Shown: positions 52,342 through 60,760, counted from the first letter of the stretch. The stretch: DNA of 64,000 nucleotides from Spirosoma agri (GCF_010747415.1 NZ_JAAGNZ010000001.1:3844001-3908000); one strand, 5' to 3'. The notes: generated by a model not told the origin, from the letters alone. Program-made: numbers and translations.

Positions 52342-53502
52342 ATGAATCGAATCACTACCATCGACGTAACCCGCGGTCTGGTCATGATCATCATGGCATT
52401 GGACCACATTCGGGACCTTTTACATATCACGGCTATTTCGCAGAACCCAACCGACCTGACGACCACCACCGCCCCGATCTTCCTGACGCGCTGGATTACG
52501 CATTTGTGCGCACCAACGTTCGTTTTCTTATCGGGCGCGTCGGCTTATCTGTCCTTGAAGAAAAACCGGAATTCGGCTGCGTCACGAGGCTTTCTGTTCA
52601 GGCGGGGGCTGGTTTTGATCCTGCTTGAATTGACGGTGATCAACTTCGCGTTCTGGTTTGACATTCAGTTTCGGAGTCTGCTGTTGCAGGTAATTTACGT
52701 GATTGGTGGTGGGTTGATTATTCTTTCGATCCTCTCCCGACTGCCGGTCAGATGGGTTGGCCTACTCGGTCTGGTGATCGTTTTCGGCCATAATCTGCTG
52801 GCGCTGCTGCCACCCATTACGAATCCCACGGCCCGCTTTGTGAGCGCCTTATTTTTCCGGGTTGATTTCTTCCCGTTAAGTCCATCGTTCGCGGTGGTGA
52901 CCGGCTATCCGCTGATTCCCTGGCTGGGTATTATGCTGGTCGGTTTTGCGCTCGGCTCGCGTCTTGATCAACCCATTACCGTTCGCAGGCGGTTGCTGTT
53001 TCGCCTTGGCCTCAGTGCGTTAGGGCTATTCGTTATACTCCGTTTTATCAATGTATATGGCGATCCCGCGCCGTGGTCCACTCAGAAGGACGCGCTCTTT
53101 ACCGTGCTGTCATTCATCAACGTAACGAAGTATCCGCCCTCGTTGCTGTATGATTTACTGATGATTGGCATTGCCTTGGTCGTTCTGGGGCTGGCCGATG
53201 GCGTTGATAATCCCGTTACGCGCTGGTTGATGGTATATGGAAAAGTTCCGATGTTTTATTACATCATCCATTGGTACTCCGTTCACCTGCTGATGATTGC
53301 GATGGTTCTGCTCCAGGGATTTAGCCTGAACGATATCCAGGCCGGTACAATGAGTTTCGGACGCCCTGCCGGAGCCGGTATTTCGCTTGGCCCGATTTAT
53401 CTGGTCTGGCTTGGACTGGTGCTGGCCCTCTATCCCTTATGCCGGTGGTACGGTCGGTATAAATCGGCCCATCCGGAGAATGCTGTCTTGCGTTATATTT
53501 AA
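52342..53502 (+). CDS. DUF1624 heparan-alpha-glucosaminide N-acetyltransferase-like membrane protein
   Basis: A 386-residue polytopic inner-membrane protein. It begins MNRITTIDVTRGLVMIIMAL with DHIRD, the DUF1624/HGSNAT signature, then PIFLTRWITHLCAPTFVFLS. About ten helices follow; PLIPWLGIMLVGFALGSRLD and YGKVPMFYYIIHWYSVHLLM are conserved family segments with an active-site His candidate in the latter. The family transfers acyl groups across the membrane to sugars or similar acceptors. It follows a methyltransferase by 14 bases. A shared-core hairpin follows its stop. Confidence 0.9.
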   Translation: MNRITTIDVTRGLVMIIMALDHIRDLLHITAISQNPTDLTTTTAPIFLTRWITHLCAPTFVFLSGASAYLSLKKNRNSAASRGFLFRRGLVLILLELTVINFAFWFDIQFRSLLLQVIYVIGGGLIILSILSRLPVRWVGLLGLVIVFGHNLLALLPPITNPTARFVSALFFRVDFFPLSPSFAVVTGYPLIPWLGIMLVGFALGSRLDQPITVRRRLLFRLGLSALGLFVILRFINVYGDPAPWSTQKDALFTVLSFINVTKYPPSLLYDLLMIGIALVVLGLADGVDNPVTRWLMVYGKVPMFYYIIHWYSVHLLMIAMVLLQGFSLNDIQAGTMSFGRPAGAGISLGPIYLVWLGLVLALYPLCRWYGRYKSAHPENAVLRYI

Positions 53503-53511
53503 ATTTTTGAC

Positions 53512-53586
53512 TATCAGTTTGTAAACCAGGGGTCATAGGCCGTATCTTGGAGATACGGCCTATGACCCCTGGTTTACAAACTGATA
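53512..53586. repeat. 75-base perfect hairpin, shared-core family copy 2
   Basis: Arms of 35 bases (53512-53546 and 53552-53586) are exactly complementary around TTGGA. The core CCGTATCTTGGAGATACGG is identical to that at 13848-13898. Outside it CATAG and CTATG replace CATAC and GTATG, a compensatory pair change. It lies between the converging stops of DUF1624 and the small monooxygenase-like gene. Confidence 0.88.
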
Positions 53587-53591
53587 CCGTA

Positions 53592-53888
53592 CTACACGAC
53601 CTGCACATTCACATCGTAATAGTCAACCGTTGGTGGTCCGGCGAAGTAGTCTTTCATTCCTTCTAAGACATTCTGCAAAAAGCCATTGGACTCGGCGTCT
53701 TTTCGGCTCTGCTCAGACTCCCAGATCGTTACCATCAATCCTTTGTTCGTCTCGGTATTCGTCAGATAACGGCTGTTCTTAAAGCCGGTCAATTCGTTAA
53801 GACCGGGGCCAACTGAATCACGAAAATAATCGATCGACTCGGCTATCGTATCCGGTTTTAAGGGCACCTGAATGACTCGTGCGTACAT
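53592..53888 (-). CDS. Small antibiotic-biosynthesis-monooxygenase-like (dimeric alpha-beta barrel) protein
   Basis: A 98-residue cytosolic protein. The ATG at 53888 gives MYARVIQVPLKPDTIAESID, then YFRDSVGPGLNELTGFKNSR, LMVTIWESEQSRKDAES and GMKDYFAGPPTVDYYDVNVQ. This is the beta-alpha-beta arrangement of ABM/Dabb domains, with no cofactor. The longer upstream frame contains unlikely sequence. Function may be heme or quinol-related oxygenation or a simple ligand-binding dimer; not resolvable. Confidence 0.82.
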   Translation of the reverse strand: MYARVIQVPLKPDTIAESIDYFRDSVGPGLNELTGFKNSRYLTNTETNKGLMVTIWESEQSRKDAESNGFLQNVLEGMKDYFAGPPTVDYYDVNVQVV

Positions 53889-54241
53889 GAAACTAGTTGT
53901 TAAAAGGGTTAGCCTAAACAAAGAGGACTGGGTGCAAAGTACATCCATCCTACCGAAAAGCAGTGCTGAACGGAGATGATCCGGCCCCAATTTATCCAAA
54001 GGCCAACCTGACTTTACGTTCTGCATTTGCCCGCGTAACCTGTCATCAGCTACTCCGTCGTATTCATTCCGGTTATCCCGCATTACCATTTCTCATACCG
54101 GATTGCTGCCCTGAACCGGAGTACTCGCTCTACCTTTACGGCAGGCTTAGTACCCCGGCCAACTGGCTTTTCACGGCACGTCTCCAACGCTTTTGGCCAG
54201 ATTACCGGTGAAAATGGGGAAGCCGCTTGTCGAATACTACT
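53889..54241. other. Divergent intergenic region
   Basis: About 350 bases between the monooxygenase-like gene and the ferredoxin reductase gene. Open frames here have random-looking composition. No strong promoter consensus or repeat was seen. Confidence 0.5.
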
Positions 54242-55246
54242 ATGATCACTACAGATATTTGCATCATTGGCGCGGGTCCCGTTGGCCTGTTCGCCGTCTT
54301 CGAAGCCGGGTTGTTAAAAATGCGCTGCCACCTCATCGACGCGCTTCCCCAGGTCGGTGGGCAGCTTTCGGAAATATATCCGCAGAAACCCATATACGAC
54401 ATTCCCGGCTATCCGGAAGTGAAAGCGCAGGAGCTGGTCGATAACCTGATGGAACAGATTGAGCCGTTCCACCCGACATTCACGCTGGGCGAACGGGTCG
54501 AAACGCTGGAACGGCAGGCCGATGAATCCTTCCTGCTGACTACCAACGAGGGCACAGCCGTTCATTGTCAGGTCGTTGTTATTGCGGGGGGACTTGGCTG
54601 CTTTGAGCCACGTAAGCCGGAGATTCAAAACCTGGAACAGTTTGAGGGTAAAGGCGTCGCTTACATGGTCAAAAATCCGGAACAGCTCCGCGACCGGCGG
54701 GTGGTGCTGGCGGGTGGTGGTGACTCGGCGCTCGACTGGACGGTTTTTCTGGCTACGATTGCGAAAGAAGTGACGCTGGTTCACCGGAGCGACAGTTTTC
54801 GGGGAGCACCCGACTCTGCCGAAAAAGTGTTTGACCTGGCGAAGGAAGGCCGCATCAATCTGGTACTGCAATCCACGATCACCAGCCTTCAGGGCAACGG
54901 CCATTTGCAGGAAGTGAGTATTACGGCCAAAGACAAAACCGTGACGACGCTGGCTGCCGACAACCTGATTCCGCTCTTCGGCCTAACGCCAAAGCTCGGT
55001 CCTATTGCCGACTGGAACCTGTCGATCGATAAGTCGGCCATCAACGTCGACACCACCGATTACTCAACTAATGTTGACCGGATCTATGCCATCGGCGACA
55101 TCAACACGTATCCGGGCAAGCTGAAGTTGATCCTGAGCGGATTCCACGAAGCTGCGCTGATGTGCCAGAGTGCCTTCAAATACGTATACCCCAATCAGAA
55201 GCTGAGTTTCAAATACACAACAGTTAACGGCATTCCCACCTTTTAA
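54242..55246 (+). CDS. Ferredoxin-NADP reductase, thioredoxin-reductase-like type
   Basis: A 334-residue FAD enzyme passing electrons between NADPH and ferredoxin. I chose the ATG at 54242 (MITTDICIIGAGPVGLFAVF); a TTG five codons upstream is possible. The FAD-binding GxGxxG is at 10-15, IDALPQVGGQLSEIYPQK and YDIPGYP are typical of the YumC/TrxR-like FNR group, the NADP site is RRVVLAGGGDSALDWTVFLA, and the second FAD motif is YAIGDINTYPGK. The redox Cys pair CxxC of thioredoxin reductase is missing, which supports FNR. A 2Fe-2S ferredoxin gene follows 90 bases later as likely partner. Confidence 0.94.
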   Translation: MITTDICIIGAGPVGLFAVFEAGLLKMRCHLIDALPQVGGQLSEIYPQKPIYDIPGYPEVKAQELVDNLMEQIEPFHPTFTLGERVETLERQADESFLLTTNEGTAVHCQVVVIAGGLGCFEPRKPEIQNLEQFEGKGVAYMVKNPEQLRDRRVVLAGGGDSALDWTVFLATIAKEVTLVHRSDSFRGAPDSAEKVFDLAKEGRINLVLQSTITSLQGNGHLQEVSITAKDKTVTTLAADNLIPLFGLTPKLGPIADWNLSIDKSAINVDTTDYSTNVDRIYAIGDINTYPGKLKLILSGFHEAALMCQSAFKYVYPNQKLSFKYTTVNGIPTF

Positions 55247-55336
55247 AGTAGCAGCTTTGGGGCGGGGATTCGGAGCCGGGATGTGTTAAAAGCGGGTTTC
55301 CACGGCGACGGCCGACCGTCCGCGCTACAATACGAT

Positions 55337-55657
55337 ATGATTCAATTCACGATAGAAGACCGCGATGGCGAGCCGCAAATGCTGGAAATTCCGGAAGGAA
55401 TTAATCTGAGCCTGATGGAAGTGCTGAAAGCGTCGGAGTATAACATACTGGCAACCTGTGGCGGTATGGCACTCTGCGCAACCTGTCACGTGCAGGTGCT
55501 TAACGGATTCGATAACCTCCCTCCGGCACGCGACGCCGAACTGGATATGCTCGATACCCTACCCGATGCCGATGCCGACAGTAGGCTAGCCTGTCAGATT
55601 CGGGTCGATGAAACGATTGAAGGTGGTATTTTCAGGATCAGAGGGGAAGAGCAGTAG
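55337..55657 (+). CDS. 2Fe-2S ferredoxin, adrenodoxin type
   Basis: A 106-residue cytosolic electron carrier. The ATG at 55337 gives MIQFTIEDRDGEPQMLEIPE. The cluster ligands are Cys41, Cys47 and Cys50 in ATCGGMALCATCHV and Cys86 in LACQIRV, that is C-x5-C-x2-C-x35-C, the adrenodoxin/Isc type spacing. ADADSRLACQIRV is the standard C-terminal motif. It is preceded by an FNR in the same direction, which probably reduces it, for supply of electrons to oxygenases or Fe-S assembly. Confidence 0.95.
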   Translation: MIQFTIEDRDGEPQMLEIPEGINLSLMEVLKASEYNILATCGGMALCATCHVQVLNGFDNLPPARDAELDMLDTLPDADADSRLACQIRVDETIEGGIFRIRGEEQ

Positions 55658-55678
55658 GCAGTTTCCTGACGACTAGAT

Positions 55679-56200
55679 TTACTCCACTTCCACCACCATT
55701 TCGATTTCAACGGCGTAGTTTGATGGTAGCGCGGCCATGCCAACCGCCGACCGGGCGTGTTTGCCAATGTCGCCGAACAACGCTACCAGCAAATCAGAAC
55801 AGCCATTGATCACTTTGGGCTGATCGGTAAAATCGGGCGTCGAATTCACGAACCCCGTCACCTTGACGATACGCTTCACCCGAGCCAATTCGCCGACTTC
55901 ATTTTTGAGCGTGGAAAGCAACGAAATAGTCGTTACCCGAGCCGCTTCGTATCCCTGTTCCATGGTTAGTTCTTTACCGAGCTTTCCCGTAATGGCTGAC
56001 CCATCGGCGCGGGTCGATACGTGACCGGCCAGAAAGATCAGGTTGCCAGACCGGACGGCTTTTACGTAGTTCCCTACGGATTTGGTCGGCGCATATAACT
56101 CAATACCCATGTTCTTCAGCGTCTGCTCAAGCGTTTGCCCGTAGGAGCGGTTGACACACGAAAGTACGAGCAGACAATAGAAGGCGTAGCGAATGTTCAT
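55679..56200 (-). CDS. RidA/YjgF family protein with a signal peptide
   Basis: A 173-residue Rid-family protein (trimeric YjgF fold). Unusually, it begins MNIRYAFYCLLVLSCVNRSY, then GQT, an export signal. The rest fits the family: GNYVKAVRSGNLIFLAGHVS, RADGSAITGKLGKELTMEQG, LARVKRIVKVTGFVNSTPDF and GDIGKHARSAVGMAALPSNY. Rid proteins deaminate reactive enamines or imines; the Arg needed for that is plausibly the one in HARSAVG. Why it should be exported is not clear. It lies 26 bases downstream of a GNAT gene and may be co-transcribed with it. Confidence 0.88.
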   Translation of the reverse strand: MNIRYAFYCLLVLSCVNRSYGQTLEQTLKNMGIELYAPTKSVGNYVKAVRSGNLIFLAGHVSTRADGSAITGKLGKELTMEQGYEAARVTTISLLSTLKNEVGELARVKRIVKVTGFVNSTPDFTDQPKVINGCSDLLVALFGDIGKHARSAVGMAALPSNYAVEIEMVVEVE

Positions 56201-56226
56201 AAACGGTAGATCGGTTTGTGTAGGAG

Positions 56227-56784
56227 TTAAGGCTGAGTGGTCGTAGTCGGCTTAGATACGAGCTTTTCCAGGACAATAAAGTCAAGTGGCTGTTTGGGGA
56301 AACCAAAGCGGGGGTCGTTCGGAAACGGTTTCGTTTCGCCGGTCGGCTGGTAACCACGCCGTTGATACCACGCGATCAATTCATACCGAACGGTGATGAC
56401 CGTCATCGTAATGGCCCGGCAATGGTACTCCGCAGCCATTCGTTCGGCGGCTTCCAGCAGCTTCCGGCCAATGCCGTTGGCCTGGGCTTCCGGCGTCACG
56501 GTCAGCATACCCAGATACAGATCGGAATAGCGCATACCGGCATCCTTTCGTTCCAGATAAACGCACCCCAGTAGTTGACCAGACTCCTCATATTTCAGGA
56601 TCGTTGCCGCCGGATTCTGGAGCATGATCGTCAACCCCTCATCATCCGTTCGGGCACCGCCCAGCAGGTCGGCTTCGGTTGTCCACCCTTTCCGGGAGCC
56701 ATCGCCCCGATAGGCACTATTCACCAGTTGATTTAACGCAGGAATATCGTCTACCGTAGCGGTCGAAATAAGCGCATTGTTCAT
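56227..56784 (-). CDS. GNAT-family N-acetyltransferase
   Basis: A 185-residue cytosolic acetyltransferase; the ATG at 56784 gives MNNALISTATVDDIPALNQL, with an upstream start three codons away also possible. The acetyl-CoA loop appears as LYLGMLTVTPEAQANGIGRK, and WYQRRGYQPTGETKPFPNDP is motif B. An arginine-rich YERELIAWYQRRGY-like region precedes it. It resembles GNAT enzymes that acetylate amino acids or small amines; the substrate is unknown. It is followed 26 bases later by RidA. Confidence 0.88.
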   Translation of the reverse strand: MNNALISTATVDDIPALNQLVNSAYRGDGSRKGWTTEADLLGGARTDDEGLTIMLQNPAATILKYEESGQLLGCVYLERKDAGMRYSDLYLGMLTVTPEAQANGIGRKLLEAAERMAAEYHCRAITMTVITVRYELIAWYQRRGYQPTGETKPFPNDPRFGFPKQPLDFIVLEKLVSKPTTTTQP

Positions 56785-56882
56785 AGTACGCAAAGATATT
56801 GGGGTTCAGCTAATAACAAAACGGCCGGAGCGATTGCCACCCCAGCCATTTCAGTTGCTATTTGGACTGTATTCTTCCAACG

Positions 56883-57989
56883 TCAGCCAACTTGAGTGCT
56901 ATCCAGCGACCATTGGGTAGTCAGCTTTTTGAAGTGGCCGTATTGTTTACTGGCTTGCGCAAAGGCTTCGTGTTGCGCTTCCGATAAGGGGTAGAAAAGT
57001 TTTGTATCGATCGAAACGGTGTCTTTTTTGATCGTCCGTTTCCAGGTTCCGACAACCCGTCCATCGACGACCAGTACCGGGTTGAAGATTCCATTTCCGG
57101 CACTAACGATCTGCTGAAGATCAAGCGCACCGAGTGCAGCACGACGATCTTTATAACCCACCAGATACTCATCGAAAGACGGTAGCAAATAAACGGCCAG
57201 TGCCGCATCGGGAACGACAGGCCCGGCTTGAGCCATCCAATAGGTTTGTCCATCAATTGTTTCCGCTATAAGTTGTGCTTTAGTCAGGTTAATTCCGGTT
57301 CTGGCTTCCGCCATCGTCAAGCCCGACCACCAGACGAAATCCGGTAGCGTGGCGGGTCCGTGGCTCGTAAAGTACCGTTTGGTCAGTTCGGCCAAGGCTT
57401 CGTCGCGCGCCATCGCCTTCGTTAGCGGCACCCATTCATCAAGCAGCGTATACGTATTTTCGATACCGCGCCGGACGCCACAACAGATCAGCCCATCGAA
57501 CGCGGCTCGTCCAAGAAGCAGGTTCATACGCAAATCATGGACGGGAACGCCTGCCGCATCGAGGGCCCGTTTCAACTCCGTTCGTACTAGTTCGTTGCCG
57601 TCCCGTAACGCATTAACCAGTATGTCATAACTTTTGGTCAGTGTGGCTGCGCCGAGTTCGTATCGGCGCAAATAACCAGCCGACAACAGGTGCAGTCGGG
57701 GTCTGAGCAAAGCCAGCATCCAGTGAACATCGTTGGCGGCCAGCAGATGCAGGGTTCCCCGCATGGCCCAGGTACGAATGATCGACCGGTCAGCGATCGC
57801 CTGTTCAATTACCGTTTCGGTAGTGCCGGGCAGCCGAAGACCAAGCGCCCATTTTGCTGCGGGGAAATCCTGTCCCTGCACCGCCCCAAGCCAGGCCACC
57901 AGTGCACTGGGTTTCGCGAAGGTCGACCGGCTGATTTGCTGATTCGCCATTCTGAGCTGATTAATCGCGGAATCTGTCATCGTTGGCAT
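56883..57989 (-). CDS. AlkZ-family winged-helix DNA-binding protein (DNA glycosylase-like)
   Basis: A 368-residue cytosolic protein with the HTH_42 winged-helix repeats of AlkZ/YcaQ. The N-terminus carries VAWLGAVQGQDFPAAKWALG with the QxQ motif (Gln38, Gln40) linked to base excision in the family, followed by the conserved segments RSIIRTWAMRGTLHLLAAND and, near the C-terminus, VLVVDGRVVGTWKRTIKKDT. AlkZ-type enzymes remove bulky alkylated bases or unhook crosslinks, but many relatives are untested. I used the longest ATG (57989); one three codons later is possible. A palindromic element lies just upstream. Confidence 0.87.
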   Translation of the reverse strand: MPTMTDSAINQLRMANQQISRSTFAKPSALVAWLGAVQGQDFPAAKWALGLRLPGTTETVIEQAIADRSIIRTWAMRGTLHLLAANDVHWMLALLRPRLHLLSAGYLRRYELGAATLTKSYDILVNALRDGNELVRTELKRALDAAGVPVHDLRMNLLLGRAAFDGLICCGVRRGIENTYTLLDEWVPLTKAMARDEALAELTKRYFTSHGPATLPDFVWWSGLTMAEARTGINLTKAQLIAETIDGQTYWMAQAGPVVPDAALAVYLLPSFDEYLVGYKDRRAALGALDLQQIVSAGNGIFNPVLVVDGRVVGTWKRTIKKDTVSIDTKLFYPLSEAQHEAFAQASKQYGHFKKLTTQWSLDSTQVG

Positions 57990-57998
57990 GGACGGTTT

Positions 57999-58084
57999 GT
58001 AGCGCGGGCGGAAGCCCGCGTGGTCAATTATAGGTATTAAATTATACGTTACGCTTCGGCTATGCAGGCTTCCGCCCGCGCTAC
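57999..58084. repeat. REP-like inverted repeat upstream of the AlkZ-like gene
   Basis: GTAGCGCGGGCGGAAGCC (57999-58016) is exactly complementary to 58067-58084 with a 50-base loop. The left arm by itself also forms a small hairpin, CGCGGGC paired with GCCCGCG around GGAA (58003-58020). The GC-rich arms contrast with the AT-rich loop. Confidence 0.8.
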
Positions 58085-58097
58085 CTGCGGTATCGGA

Positions 58098-58622
58098 CTA
58101 ACCAATCTCCCGGTAGAAACTATAATCCGTCGTAGGCGCATCGGTCAGGCCAATTGTACGACCAATCGTTATGAGCTGTCCCCGATGGTAAGTGCCGTGG
58201 TTCATGCAATGGTGAATCAACGAAACGCGTGGTTGCGTACCATCAAACCAGGGGGTTATCAGGTTTATGTCGGCCTGTAATTCCGCTTCGCTCAACGACT
58301 GCACGTACGTTGCGAACGCGGTCGAGTGCTCCATGAGCCCGGTAAACACATCGGCCATCGACCCATAAAAACCCTGCCGAAACGACGCAGGCGCTTTTGT
58401 CCCTTGTAGCATCGTCAGGCAGATCCGCTGCGTATCCCAGATATGAACCAGGGTCCCTTTTATGCCCGCAAAACTCGATGGCACATCCAGTTCCATCAGG
58501 CCCGACGGCTTGCTTTGGAGCCATCGAACCAGCCGTTTGTTCGCCCATTCGTTGTAAACAGCATAATCACTGGTCAACGACGAGAGGGTGAGCGGGGTCT
58601 TCATTCCCGGTGTCTGTGTCAT
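58098..58622 (-). CDS. DinB-family protein
   Basis: A 174-residue cytosolic protein of the DinB/YfiT four-helix-bundle family. The ATG at 58622 gives MTQTPGMKTPLTLSSLTSDY; an ATG six codons later is also possible. VYNEWANKRLVRWLQSKPSG, then GTLVHIWDTQRICLTMLQGT, and HCMNHGTYHRGQLITIGRTI hold the three His of the metal site. The family includes thiol-dependent metal enzymes such as bacillithiol transferases, mostly uncharacterised. It is upstream of the REP-like element and the AlkZ-like gene on the same strand. Confidence 0.9.
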   Translation of the reverse strand: MTQTPGMKTPLTLSSLTSDYAVYNEWANKRLVRWLQSKPSGLMELDVPSSFAGIKGTLVHIWDTQRICLTMLQGTKAPASFRQGFYGSMADVFTGLMEHSTAFATYVQSLSEAELQADINLITPWFDGTQPRVSLIHHCMNHGTYHRGQLITIGRTIGLTDAPTTDYSFYREIG

Positions 58623-58821
58623 AGTGGGTAGTGGCGGTTGGTTACTGTACAAAATAACACCCCACCACTGACAGCCCTGTGTCAGCAGCGTTTTCGATTT
58701 TTCCGGAAAATTTTCAGCAAACAAGATCACGGAAAGAGAGTCGGTTTAGGCTACTTTTTGCGTTGGCAAGTAGGCCACTCTAAACCAATGCTTTTGGCGC
58801 TACAGCTCTACGAACCAGTCA

Positions 58822-59589
58822 ATGAACTTCCTTCTTATTAGGCTTCTGTTGCTTATACTGGCAACCCCGGCAACGTGGGTACAACCGGTTCATTCGGGTG
58901 TCTACGCGTGGGCCAATGCACCGCTAACAACCAAAGCGAATGGGGTTCAGCGAACGATTCTGGACGGGACAACCACTGATTTCAGGCGTATGAGCATCCA
59001 CGCGACGACGCTTCCTCCCCACCAGGCTCCGCACCCGTCCCATAAGCACGACGATGAAGAATTGATCATTATTAAAGACGGTCAGCTCACGGTTACGATC
59101 GAAGGGAAAACCAAGACACTGGGTACGGGCAGCGTTGCGCTGATGATGCCCGGCGACGAACACGGCTTCGAGAACAAGAGTGACGCATCCGCCACGTACT
59201 ATGTGATGCGCTACGAGTCGAAGGAGCCTAAAGACCTTGGACGGGGCAAACAAGCGGGTGGATCGTTCTGGGTTGACTGGAACGAAGTGGCGTTTACACC
59301 ACACGACAAAGGCGGAATCCGACGGATGTTCGACCGCGCCACCGCCATGACCAAGCGCTTCGAAATGCACGTCACCACGCTGAATGAGGGGTTGTGGAGC
59401 CATCCGCCCCACACCCACCGGGCGGCAGAAATCTTGCTTATGATCGACAAGTCGGCGCAGGAAAGTATCGATGGAAAATTAGGCCCGGCTACGGTTGGCG
59501 ATCTGATTTTCCTGGAAGCCAATGTCCCGCACGCCATTCAAAACACCAGTAAAGGCAGTTGTACCTACTTCGCCTTCCAGTTCGAGTAA
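58822..59589 (+). CDS. Exported bicupin protein
   Basis: A 255-residue protein with two cupin domains. A signal peptide is likely (MNFLLIRLLLLILATPATWV, then QPVHSG). The first cupin shows APHPSHKHDDEELIIIKDGQ followed by PGDEHGFENKS; the second has LWSHPPHTHRAAEILLMIDK and VPHAIQNTS. His/Glu ligands for a metal are present in both. Similar bicupins include ureidoglycine aminohydrolase-like and gentisate dioxygenase-like enzymes, but an exported version suggests sugar or small-molecule processing in the periplasm. A hairpin follows downstream. Confidence 0.88.
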   Translation: MNFLLIRLLLLILATPATWVQPVHSGVYAWANAPLTTKANGVQRTILDGTTTDFRRMSIHATTLPPHQAPHPSHKHDDEELIIIKDGQLTVTIEGKTKTLGTGSVALMMPGDEHGFENKSDASATYYVMRYESKEPKDLGRGKQAGGSFWVDWNEVAFTPHDKGGIRRMFDRATAMTKRFEMHVTTLNEGLWSHPPHTHRAAEILLMIDKSAQESIDGKLGPATVGDLIFLEANVPHAIQNTSKGSCTYFAFQFE

Positions 59590-59623
59590 GGGGCGTCTTT
59601 TCATTGTTCTTATCGAATTATTT

Positions 59624-59682
59624 CCCACAGGGGCACGGCACAGAGAGTACTTGCTTTGTTCTCTGTGCTATGCCTCTGTGGG
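59624..59682. repeat. CTCTGTG-type inverted repeat after the bicupin gene
   Basis: Arms 59624-59646 and 59660-59682 match at 20 of 23 positions in CCCACAGxGGCAxxGCACAGAGA form, with a 13-base loop. It resembles the weaker element at 38568-38610. It begins 34 bases after the bicupin stop and could help terminate transcription. Confidence 0.7.
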
Positions 59683-59843
59683 CATAACGCTAGCGAAACG
59701 CACAAACTGATTGTCAGTTACGTAGTCTGCGCGAAACCAGCAATCGCCAACGCACGAACCAGCTTTCAGGAACATCGGTTTAGTCTCTATCCGGACACCA
59801 GCTTGTTTGGGCTTACAGCGATCCGGCCTTAGTCAGTACAACC

Positions 59844-60638
59844 ATGAATCTACAACTCAACAACAAGACAGCCCTGGTGACCGGCTCTACCGCCGGTATT
59901 GGTCTGGCCACAGCCCGGAAACTCCTCGAAGAAGGTGCCCGTGTGATCATTACGGGCCGTACCCAGGCGAAAATTCAATCCGTGATTCAGTCGCTGAAAA
60001 GTCAATTACCCGATGCGGATGTTCGTGGGGTAGCGGTTGATTTTTCGCAGAAAGATGCCGTCGATAATCTATTGACAGAGGTTCCGGAAGTCGACATTCT
60101 GGTCAATAATGCGGGCATTTTCGAACCGAAAGCCTTCGCAGATATTCCCGACGAGGACTGGTTTCGCTTTTTTGAAGTCAACGTCATGAGCGGCATCCGG
60201 CTGTCGCGGCAGTATTTCCCGTTGATGCTTAGCAAAAACTGGGGACGGATTTTGTTCATATCCAGCGAGTCGGCACTGCAAATTCCCGAAGAAATGATCC
60301 ATTACGGCATGACCAAAACGGCTCAACTAGCGGTAGCACGCGGTCTGGCCGAGCTGACAAAAGGCACGGCCGTTACGGTCAATGCGGTACTGCCCGGCCC
60401 AACGGCGTCGGAAGGTGTGCAGGACTTTGTGTCTGACATGGCCAACCACCAAAACAAAGACCGGGCCCAGGTGGAGCGGGAGTTTTTTCAGAATGCCCGG
60501 CCAACGTCGCTCCTTCAGCGGTTCTCCAGCACCGATGAGGTTGCCAACATGATCGTGTACCTGAGCAGCCCGCTGGCATCGGCCACCAATGGCTCAGCCA
60601 TCCGGGTGGATGGTGGCACAGTGAAAGCCATTGTCTAA
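59844..60638 (+). CDS. Short-chain dehydrogenase/reductase
   Basis: A 264-residue cytosolic NAD(P)-dependent oxidoreductase. TALVTGSTAGIGLATARKLL is the TGxxxGIG motif, DILVNNAGIFEP the NNAG motif, ILFISSESAL holds the catalytic Ser and HYGMTKTAQLAVARG the Tyr/Lys pair. GPTASEGVQDFVSDMA and the C-terminal NGSAIRVDGGTVKAIV are typical of SDR proteins annotated as 3-oxoacyl-ACP reductase-like, without assured substrate. It is convergent with the M16 gene across a long inverted repeat. Confidence 0.93.
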   Translation: MNLQLNNKTALVTGSTAGIGLATARKLLEEGARVIITGRTQAKIQSVIQSLKSQLPDADVRGVAVDFSQKDAVDNLLTEVPEVDILVNNAGIFEPKAFADIPDEDWFRFFEVNVMSGIRLSRQYFPLMLSKNWGRILFISSESALQIPEEMIHYGMTKTAQLAVARGLAELTKGTAVTVNAVLPGPTASEGVQDFVSDMANHQNKDRAQVEREFFQNARPTSLLQRFSSTDEVANMIVYLSSPLASATNGSAIRVDGGTVKAIV

Positions 60639-60644
60639 AAAAAC

Positions 60645-60746
60645 GTAACCTGGACCTCCGGTCCGGGAAGCCGTAGGCTAGGTTGTAGCGTAGTAATGTG
60701 AGCTACAGTTTAGCCTTCGGCTTCCCGGACCAGAGGTCCAGGTTAC
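60645..60746. repeat. Large inverted repeat with 36-base arms between SDR and M16 genes
   Basis: Arms 60645-60680 and 60711-60746 match at 34 of 36 positions. The 30-base loop itself holds a GTAGC/GCTAC pair. It lies seven bases after the SDR stop and 15 bases before the M16 stop. It resembles a palindromic or terminator element without U-tracts. Confidence 0.82.
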
Positions 60747-60760
60747 ACCTATGTTGCCCT

